Source of the DNA: Cytophagales bacterium
GTDB taxonomy: Bacteria > Bacteroidota > Bacteroidia > Cytophagales > UBA9547
Reading direction: 5' to 3'
DNA length: 11,718 nucleotides
NCBI GenBank assembly: GCA_013298205.1
Contig: JAAFJZ010000038.1
Location: forward strand, 1-11,718
Numbering within the stretch: position 1 is the stretch's first letter; each line of letters starts with the position of its first letter. The notes beneath the pieces are model-generated. The model did no database searches. It saw only the letters and a program-made list of their open reading frames with translations, and was not told where the DNA came from. Of this stretch, positions 6,667-11,718 are shown piece by piece. A program made the position numbers and the translations under genes.

Positions 6667-7672
6667 GTTTGTGTAGTTTGAGTAACATTTTTTGGTGTTC
6701 TATTTCATTTATCAACTCTTGCTCGGTGGGCAAATAAGCCATGTATTTTGTGGCAAATAACTGCTGATTATCTTTTAATACCGAGTATTTTGCTATGGTG
6801 CTATCTGTTTCGGTACATAGCAATATGCCAATGGTGGGGTTGTCTTCTTTTGGCTTTTTTAGGTCGTTGTACATTCTTACATACATATCCAATTGTCCAA
6901 TATCTTGATGCTTTATTTTAGTGGTTTTTAATTCTATAATTACAAAACATTTAAGCAAGTAATTATAAAACACTAGGTCTATATAAAAATCTTCTGTTTC
7001 TGTTTTTATATGTTGTTGCCTTGCCACAAAAGCAAAACCTTTGCCTAGTTCCAATATAAATTTTTGTAGGTTATCAATCAAAGCTTTTTCTAGTTCGGCT
7101 TCTGTATAGCTATAATTTGTAGGTAGGTTTAAAAACTCTAAAACTGCTGGGTTTTTAATAAAATCGAAAGTATTATTTTGTAAATCTGCTGTATTTTGCT
7201 GCATTTCGGTGGCTATTATTTCTTTATTTTGGCTAGATAGCAAGCGTTGGTAATACAGAGTACTAATATTTCTGTCTAAAGTACGTACACTCCAGGCTTG
7301 CTCAGCAGCTTCGGTAAGGTAATAAGTTCTTGCCTCTGGGTTAGAAACCCTCATAATTAATTCAAAATGAGACCATTGTAATTTGGTCGACACTGTCGAC
7401 CAATTCTTTAACTCAGGAAATGTTTGATAAAACTGCCTATATTTTCTAATATTCCGTTCAGAAAAACCTTTGCCAAATTCAGCTGCAAGCTCTTCTGAAA
7501 CTTTCTTAATTATTTCTTTTCCATATTCGGCTCTTTGCTGTCCATTTTGCTCTTCTTCTACAATACGTTTTCCTATGTTCCAATAGGCTTCTACCATTGT
7601 GCTATTTATTGCTTGGTAGGTTTTTTGCCTAGCTTGGCTCAGAATATCCTTTATTTCTTGAATGAATTGCAT
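6659..7672 (-). CDS. PDDEXK nuclease family protein (DUF1016/YhcG type)
   Basis: A 337-aa protein with the two-domain layout of the DUF1016/YhcG family. An N-terminal helical, winged-helix-like part covers about 5-150, with GKGFSERNIRKYRQFYQTFP at 67-86 and QWSHFELIMRV at 99-109. A C-terminal PDDEXK nuclease domain covers about 170-335. In the latter, FYIDLVFYNYLLKCFVIIELK supplies Asp232 and the Glu247-x-Lys249 pair, followed by DIGQLDMYVRMYND. All expected catalytic positions are present and the length is normal. It starts 34 nt after the 402-aa specificity gene and its stop overlaps the start of the remnant, so it is part of the same transcript. Genes of this family are common between or beside R-M subunit genes; their role there is poorly defined. 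A 21-bp palindrome lies within it (7383-7403). Confidence 0.9.
   Translation of the reverse strand: MQFIQEIKDILSQARQKTYQAINSTMVEAYWNIGKRIVEEEQNGQQRAEYGKEIIKKVSEELAAEFGKGFSERNIRKYRQFYQTFPELKNWSTVSTKLQWSHFELIMRVSNPEARTYYLTEAAEQAWSVRTLDRNISTLYYQRLLSSQNKEIIATEMQQNTADLQNNTFDFIKNPAVLEFLNLPTNYSYTEAELEKALIDNLQKFILELGKGFAFVARQQHIKTETEDFYIDLVFYNYLLKCFVIIELKTTKIKHQDIGQLDMYVRMYNDLKKPKEDNPTIGILLCTETDSTIAKYSVLKDNQQLFATKYMAYLPTEQELINEIEHQKMLLKLHKHE
7383..7403. repeat. 21-bp perfect palindrome inside the nuclease gene
   Basis: TTGGTCGACA and TGTCGACCAA flank a single C. It contains two GTCGAC sites and encodes NWSTVSTK of the nuclease. The GC-containing 10-bp arms stand out in an AT-rich gene. That stretch of the protein resembles the family's normal (T-x-S-x-x-L)-x-WSH block, so the palindrome need not be an insertion. 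Confidence 0.5.
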
Positions 7673-7706
7673 GGCTTATTTTTTTGTAAATTAAAACATA
7701 AAACAC

Positions 7707-7877
7707 TTATTCAATCTCAATTTTATCAATCTCTTTCATAATTCTATCTGTTTCTGAAAGTGCCACAATGATTTTTTGATAATGTAAAATATCGTCAAAT
7801 TCAAGAGCCCTTTCCTTTCTGTCTTTGAGCCATTTTTGAGCTGGTTGATAACCACCAATGTAAAAGTCCCAAGCAAT
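7707..7877 (-). repeat. Direct repeat, copy 1 (3' end of specificity domain)
   Basis: 171 bp encoding the last 56 residues and stop of the 402-aa protein. They align without gaps to 11548-11718: about 149 of 171 bases and 50 of 56 residues are identical. The homology may extend past the window edge in the other copy. Confidence 0.9.
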
Positions 7878-8915
7878 GTCGGGCACATTATCAAAATATT
7901 GAGTTTCGTTTATGTAAACCCTGCCGTTTTGATATGTTGGTTTTGTTACTACGTTGTTTCCGTCTTCGGGATATTGCGTAATGTATTTTTCTACGATAGG
8001 GCTTTCTAATAAATGTATTTGCCTGATTTCTCCGCCTAATTTTACCAATTGCCAAAAGGTGGAGGCACACTGCCGTGTGTCTCTACCTTTTGGATACGGC
8101 ACTCTAGGAAAATCTATTTTCAAAAACTCTTTATACTTTTCTCTGTAAGTTGGGCTGTGTAAAACGGCATAGATGTAATCTAAAATGTCGATTGGGGCAA
8201 AAGTATCTTTGGTGGTTTCTTTTTCGTTGGTAAAAATCAAACCTAATTTTTCAGCTATTTGCCATATTATTTCTGCGTTTAGGTTTGGTGTTCTTTCGTT
8301 TTTTTGGTCTAGTGTTTGTTGGTCGGTTGTTTCGGGGTATAGGTAGAGGGGCATTAAATTATCTATACTTACACTATCTGACCTTATAAAACCGTTTGTA
8401 ATAATTGACTTCGACAGAAAGTAATATGTAGTTGGATTAGAAAGCGGTTGTCTATTAACTGTTACAAATGCTATATTATCCTTTGAAAACATATGTTTCA
8501 TTAGCTTTTCTCTTGCTCTTTCAATTATTTTCACATCATAGTAAACAAATTTTTCATCAAAGGGACGATATGAAATTCTTTTAATTAGTGATGCATTAGG
8601 TCTAATAGAATAGTACTCAGATACGTTTTTTATCAGGCTTTCCTTATTGTCATTTATTAAAATAGCATCTTTTGAAGTCACAATCCCCACATTATTTAAA
8701 GGAAAAAGTTCATTTACCTTAAACCCTTTGTCGTAAATTGTTTGTACATCGAAATTTTTATTTACAAAAAAATGGTTGGGAGCTGAGGCTTCTAATGTAT
8801 TCCAAGCAATTGTTTTCAAAGAGTTATTATTCAAAAACTCGTATTTGGCTTCTCGTTTGCCAAAGAGGTCAGAATGGAATACTTGGGCTAGGGTGGTGTC
8901 TTCTTTTTTTGCCAT
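7707..8915 (-). CDS. Free-standing Type ISP restriction-modification C-terminal specificity domain
   Basis: A 402-aa protein corresponding to the C-terminal specificity domain of Type ISP enzymes (LlaBIII-like). Marks include LAQVFHSDLFGKREAKYEF (9-27), DKGFKVNELFPLNNVGIVT (62-80), YRPFDEKFVYYD (116-127) and DILDYIYAVLHSPTYREKY (243-261), then KIDFPRVPYP, FWQLVKLGGEIRQIHLLE (287-304) and WDFYIGGYQPAQKWLKDRK (349-367). In complete enzymes this part follows nuclease, helicase and methyltransferase domains on one chain. Here no methyltransferase motif (NPPY-like) or helicase motif is present, and the gene opens with its own ATG just before the conserved block. It starts 2 nt after the RhuM stop, so it is translated in an operon. 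It could act in trans, or be a silent spare specificity module. A hairpin at 8052-8093 adds extra residues (about 277-285). Its C-terminus is nearly repeated at 11548-11718. Confidence 0.88.
   Translation of the reverse strand: MAKKEDTTLAQVFHSDLFGKREAKYEFLNNNSLKTIAWNTLEASAPNHFFVNKNFDVQTIYDKGFKVNELFPLNNVGIVTSKDAILINDNKESLIKNVSEYYSIRPNASLIKRISYRPFDEKFVYYDVKIIERAREKLMKHMFSKDNIAFVTVNRQPLSNPTTYYFLSKSIITNGFIRSDSVSIDNLMPLYLYPETTDQQTLDQKNERTPNLNAEIIWQIAEKLGLIFTNEKETTKDTFAPIDILDYIYAVLHSPTYREKYKEFLKIDFPRVPYPKGRDTRQCASTFWQLVKLGGEIRQIHLLESPIVEKYITQYPEDGNNVVTKPTYQNGRVYINETQYFDNVPDIAWDFYIGGYQPAQKWLKDRKERALEFDDILHYQKIIVALSETDRIMKEIDKIEIE
8052..8093. repeat. 42-nt palindromic element inserted in frame in the specificity gene
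   Basis: Two 19-nt arms (8052-8070 and 8075-8093) around the loop TGCC pair at 17 of 19 positions, with two G-T pairs on the + strand. On the coding strand the core reads GGTAGAGACACAC-GGCA-GTGTGCCTCCACC. This resembles the GTAGAGAC...GTCTCTAC palindromic repeats scattered through many bacterial genomes. It encodes residues Pro275 to Trp288 and accounts for GRDTRQCAS between PYPK and TFWQL, where I expect only about three residues in relatives. The reading frame stays open, so it looks like a repeat tolerated inside a protein. Confidence 0.75.
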
Positions 8916-8917
8916 AA

Positions 8918-9772
8918 TTATTTTTCAATTGCTTTTAAAATATTTTCGACCGATGATTTATCCATTTTGGTAAAAGCAAACCACTTTTTCCCTAAATCTT
9001 TGAGCGATGCACCCAAATGGTAAACTTCATTTTTGTCTATGATTAAAAAACGGTCATGGCTTTTTTCAAATTCTTGTATTTCAAAATTGCCATACTGCTC
9101 GTTTGCTTTTTTAACATCTAAAATGAGTTGTTGTGTTATGTTTTTAGTAAGCAATTGCGTGGTAACCTGTTTGTTTTTCTTAGATAGATGAATGAGTGTA
9201 CTTTCGTTGATGTAATTGTCTATCAAAACAATACTCTTTTTTGCAGAACGAATCATTTTTGAAGTTAGCTCGTAGGCATCAAACACTTCGCCTTCAAAAA
9301 ATACGCCTTGTTTTGGCAATTGTGCAGATTGAATTTGCAATGAAATTGCTTCTACTTTTTCAGTAAGATTTTCAACCTGATTTTCTACCCTATTGATTCT
9401 TTGGTTTAAGGCATATCCTTTTAGTAAATAATCCCTCAAAACATTGGTTGCCCAAATTCTAAACTGTGTACCTTGTTTTGATTTTACTCTGTAGCCCACA
9501 GAAATTATCACGTCCAAATTATAACACTCAATTTGTCTTTCTACCTTTCTATTTCCTTCGGTTTGAAGTGTCGCAAAATTTGCGACAGTTGCTATTTTTT
9601 GTAATTCTCCTTCTGCAAAAACATTGTTGATATGTTTGCCAATAGTTTTTAAATCTCGTCCAAACAACAAGGCAATTTGTTGTCTATTTAGCCAAACAGT
9701 ATCTTCATTTAATCGCACTTCAATTCTTTCTAGCAAATCATCGGAATGATACAACAAAATTTCATTTTTCAT
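8918..9772 (-). CDS. RhuM family protein with C-terminal PLD-like domain
   Basis: A 284-aa protein. Residues about 10-120 are a RhuM core: VRLNEDTVWLNRQQIALLFGRD (19-40), KTIGKHINNVFAEGEL (42-57), CYNLDVIISVGYRVKSKQGTQFR (83-105) and WATNVLRDYLLKGYALN (107-123). A heptad-rich helix follows (125-150, RVENQVENLTEKVEAI), probably a coiled coil. The C-terminal part (about 160-280) resembles a phospholipase-D-like domain: SAKKSIVLIDNYINESTL (176-193), HDRFLIID (239-246) and GASLKDLGKKWFAF (254-267). The HxR form in place of the usual HxK makes catalysis uncertain. It starts 9 nt after the 583-aa gene and ends 2 nt before the specificity gene. The N-terminal part resembles phage antirepressor-type DNA-binding domains, and RhuM genes are frequent passengers between R-M subunit genes. 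Its function there is not established. Confidence 0.87.
   Translation of the reverse strand: MKNEILLYHSDDLLERIEVRLNEDTVWLNRQQIALLFGRDLKTIGKHINNVFAEGELQKIATVANFATLQTEGNRKVERQIECYNLDVIISVGYRVKSKQGTQFRIWATNVLRDYLLKGYALNQRINRVENQVENLTEKVEAISLQIQSAQLPKQGVFFEGEVFDAYELTSKMIRSAKKSIVLIDNYINESTLIHLSKKNKQVTTQLLTKNITQQLILDVKKANEQYGNFEIQEFEKSHDRFLIIDKNEVYHLGASLKDLGKKWFAFTKMDKSSVENILKAIEK
9569..9587. repeat. 19-bp perfect palindrome inside the RhuM gene
   Basis: TGTCGCAAA and TTTGCGACA flank a single A. It encodes TVANFAT of the RhuM protein, where related proteins also have an A-(K/N)-F-A-(T/Q) stretch, so it is probably native coding sequence. Like the palindrome in the nuclease gene it carries TGTCG/CGACA halves. 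Confidence 0.45.
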
Positions 9773-9781
9773 TTTATGCTG

Positions 9782-11533
9782 TTAGTTACTACAAATTTTA
9801 TAATTGCCTAGCCTTAATAAAGCAACAATTAGTAAAAGCATAATTGTAGATGTGTAATTTTTAGTCGTAAAAAAACAGTGTGCAATGTTGTTTCTTAAAT
9901 TCATACCGTCAGACATAAATAGAAATTTGAAAAAAGCTATGTCGTCCTCTGGAATCAATGCCCTTAGCTTTTCGTTATCCAATAATTTGTCAAATTTAAT
10001 TCTTTCCTCTGTGCTGTTTTCTTTTATTTCTATTGTTTGAGCACCAATCTTTCTTGAAAATTCACGCAATAAACCTTCAAATTTCAAAACCAAACTATCT
10101 ATTGCCAAAATGTAGCCTTGTTGATTATGGCTGTTCGTTTTAATGTCAATTTCTGTTTGAACGAAAAAACTTTGTAAAGATGGAGACAGTAATTCAATCC
10201 AATTAAAACCTTGGGGTTCGCTGTTTGTATCCAAATAAGTAAAATCCTGTCCGTACCAAGAATTATTTTTTAAATACTCAATTAAACTTTCAAAAGAAAT
10301 TTTACCACTTTTAATTCCTTTTAAAAACACAAGTCCAATATGATTAATAGAAAAATTATTTATATATACTGAATAAGGATTGATTACTCCTGATTTATTT
10401 TTACTGACGTTTTTATTGATGTCAAATGTTATAATATAAACTAAATCGAGCATAACTGGTCTAATTTCTTCTCTTAGTACATCTGCTTTAGGAAACAATT
10501 GCTCCAAAATAAGATACTCGTAGATTTCTTTATCATTTCCGTTTTTCATTAGATAGTCGATTTTTTTCTTTGTAAAATCCCACCATATATTTGAGGCTTC
10601 ATTAATTTTTTCGTTTTTCACCTCAAAAAAAACTTTTTTAAGGTCAATAGTCTTTTTTGCTTGTTCCAATAAAACCGCAGTTTGCTCAATCTTTTCTTTG
10701 TTGTTTGCTTTTTTGTATTCTTCTAATGCATTTGTATAGTAACGATGGGCAATAAAACCTTGAATTTTTTCTGTTTTGAGTTGTAAAATATGATAGTCTC
10801 CTAATTTTTCGTGAAATTCATTAGTAGGTAATTCAAGTTTTTGACTTAGAATTACAAGTAGTTTTAAATAGCTTTCTAAAACACTTGAATCTAATTTTTC
10901 AAGTATTTTCTTTGAATAATCGAAAAATATTTGTGTTATCGAAGAATTTATTTTTTTACCGTGTTCAACTATAAATTCCATCAACGAATATTTGGTAAAA
11001 TCATTTAGTTTATCACTTTCTAAAAGGGACACAAAATATTGAATAACTTCATCTTTTTTGTAATTTACAGTTTGACAGAGTACAAAAAGATTCTTGTAAT
11101 AATTTCCAAACGAATAACATTGTAAATTCTCATCTTCAGTAAAAGAAGTATTTTGTAGAAGCAACAAATAACTTTCAATTGCTTGTTTTGCAAAGTCAAT
11201 ATGTTTTCGTGGACTTAACCAAAGTAAATGATAGTATTTCGCTTTATACTTTTGATTTTTTACGCTATTTGCTCGTGTTTTGATGTAATCAAAATTATCG
11301 TCAAATAATTCTAAATTGGGATATATATTTAAGTCTAATTGACAGAAAGGAATTTGTTTTCCTTCAACTATTGAAAAGTCAGAAAAAAATAATTCATACG
11401 ACAGCAATTTTTTAATCTTTTCGTCTTCTGAAATGTTCCTTAATTTAATAATATATTCTCGATTGTCTAAATAATCTGAATTAGTATCGTTTTCGAGGTA
11501 GTTATAATATTCATCTAAATTCTTGAAATCCAT
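9782..11533 (-). CDS. Large helical protein with C-terminal HEPN-like RNxxxH motif (DUF4209-like)
   Basis: A 583-aa, almost entirely helical, Lys/Glu/Tyr-rich protein with no signal peptide or membrane segment. The N-terminal two thirds look like a stack of helices (for example YYHLLWLSPRKHIDFAKQAI and the TNALEEYKKANNKEKI region, possibly TPR-like). The C-terminal 170 residues carry LVLKFEGLLREFSRKIG and an acidic EDDIAFFKFLF block, then GMNLRNNIAHC with Arg547 and His552. This Rx4H pattern is the HEPN ribonuclease motif, and the GMNLRNxxAH wording matches DUF4209 proteins as I recall them. HEPN proteins often act as RNases in defence and abortive infection. It starts 14 nt after the upstream specificity gene stop and ends 9 nt before RhuM. 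The RNase role is inference from the motif. Confidence 0.72.
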   Translation of the reverse strand: MDFKNLDEYYNYLENDTNSDYLDNREYIIKLRNISEDEKIKKLLSYELFFSDFSIVEGKQIPFCQLDLNIYPNLELFDDNFDYIKTRANSVKNQKYKAKYYHLLWLSPRKHIDFAKQAIESYLLLLQNTSFTEDENLQCYSFGNYYKNLFVLCQTVNYKKDEVIQYFVSLLESDKLNDFTKYSLMEFIVEHGKKINSSITQIFFDYSKKILEKLDSSVLESYLKLLVILSQKLELPTNEFHEKLGDYHILQLKTEKIQGFIAHRYYTNALEEYKKANNKEKIEQTAVLLEQAKKTIDLKKVFFEVKNEKINEASNIWWDFTKKKIDYLMKNGNDKEIYEYLILEQLFPKADVLREEIRPVMLDLVYIITFDINKNVSKNKSGVINPYSVYINNFSINHIGLVFLKGIKSGKISFESLIEYLKNNSWYGQDFTYLDTNSEPQGFNWIELLSPSLQSFFVQTEIDIKTNSHNQQGYILAIDSLVLKFEGLLREFSRKIGAQTIEIKENSTEERIKFDKLLDNEKLRALIPEDDIAFFKFLFMSDGMNLRNNIAHCFFTTKNYTSTIMLLLIVALLRLGNYKICSN

Positions 11534-11547
11534 ATGTCGTAATATGC

Positions 11548-11718
11548 TTACTCAATCTCAATTTTATCTATCTCCTTCATCAATCTATCTGTTTCAGTAA
11601 GTGCCACTATTATTTTTTGATAATGCAAAATATCGTCAAAATCAAGTGTTCTTTCCTTTCTGTCTTTGAGCCATTTTTGGGCTGGTTGGTAGCCACCTAT
11701 GTAAAAATTCCAAGCCAC
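11548..11718 (-). CDS. 3' end of a second Type ISP specificity-domain gene (partial at window edge)
   Basis: The last 56 codons and TAA stop (11548-11550) of a gene that enters from beyond the right edge. The peptide runs VAWNFYIGGYQPAQKWLKDR and ends TETDRLMKEIDKIEIE. It differs from the end of the 402-aa protein at only 6 of 56 positions, all but Asn/Asp and Thr/Ala being very mild. It must therefore be another Type ISP C-terminal specificity domain. Being most upstream in the gene run, it may be the end of the complete nuclease-helicase-methyltransferase-specificity enzyme, but the window shows only the C-terminus, so another free-standing module is equally possible. The 583-aa gene starts 14 nt after it, so the two are probably cotranscribed. 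Confidence 0.88.
   Translation of the reverse strand: MAWNFYIGGYQPAQKWLKDRKERTLDFDDILHYQKIIVALTETDRLMKEIDKIEIE

Noticed and set aside
7535..7741. 68-codon + strand ORF
   Set aside because: Antisense shadow of the 5' end of the nuclease gene and of the gap upstream of it.
7954..8148. 64-codon + strand ORF across the hairpin
   Set aside because: Antisense shadow of the specificity gene, which has clear family motifs on the other strand.
8904..8910. Seven-base A run just after the start of the 402-aa gene as a phase-variable tract
   Set aside because: Runs of seven are common in this AT-rich sequence and there is no sign of length variation. Too short to claim slippage control.
8776..8973. 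65-codon + strand ORF
   Set aside because: Antisense shadow over the RhuM/specificity gene junction.
1..11718. CRISPR array, tRNA or rRNA genes, insertion-sequence transposase or integrase
   Set aside because: No regularly spaced repeats, no tRNA-like T-loop and CCA contexts, and no transposase or recombinase motifs were found on either strand.

Overview
The window looks like a Bacteroidota chromosome segment. It is strongly AT-rich and has A-rich leaders rather than Shine-Dalgarno sites. A very good match to the Bacteroidota promoter (TTTG, 20-nt spacer, TAnnTTTG) sits at 806-837. The gene families fit too: a Bacteroidota-type lipoprotein, a GQSNM sialate O-acetylesterase and a Type ISP specificity domain. 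Genus cannot be told from the sequence.

Left part (1-3781, + strand): a PIN-domain toxin-like gene overlaps a 48-codon partner that is probably its antitoxin. A lipoprotein and a secreted sialate O-acetylesterase follow. The convergent gap 3782-4129 holds a GC-rich repeat-like island (3864-3945) and a 17-bp stem-loop (4059-4107). Middle part (4130-6583): a class II autoinhibited Fic gene (- strand), a 694-nt AT-rich gap with a decayed reading frame, and two + strand genes of unknown function (5622-6245 and 6374-6583).

Right part (6580-11718, - strand) is the most interesting. It is a compact run of genes reading leftward. First comes the 3' end of a Type ISP restriction-modification specificity domain that enters from beyond the window. 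Then come a 583-aa HEPN/DUF4209-like protein, a RhuM protein with a PLD-like domain, and a free-standing 402-aa Type ISP C-terminal specificity domain. A DUF1016/YhcG-type PDDEXK nuclease follows, and finally a 28-codon remnant of a third specificity domain. The two C-termini visible are 50/56 identical in protein and about 149/171 in DNA, and the remnant matches the N-terminus of the 402-aa copy. I read this as a degraded tandem array of modules, each an accessory gene plus a spare specificity domain, downstream of a single-polypeptide R-M enzyme. The repeated ends could let domains be exchanged by homologous recombination. The accessory families (RhuM, DUF1016, HEPN, and Fic nearby) are the kinds of passenger genes known from R-M and other defence loci. 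Inside the 402-aa gene a 42-nt hairpin (8052-8093) reads through in frame and looks like a palindromic repeat inserted into coding sequence.

Whether the array is active, and whether a full-length enzyme lies to the right, cannot be decided from this window.
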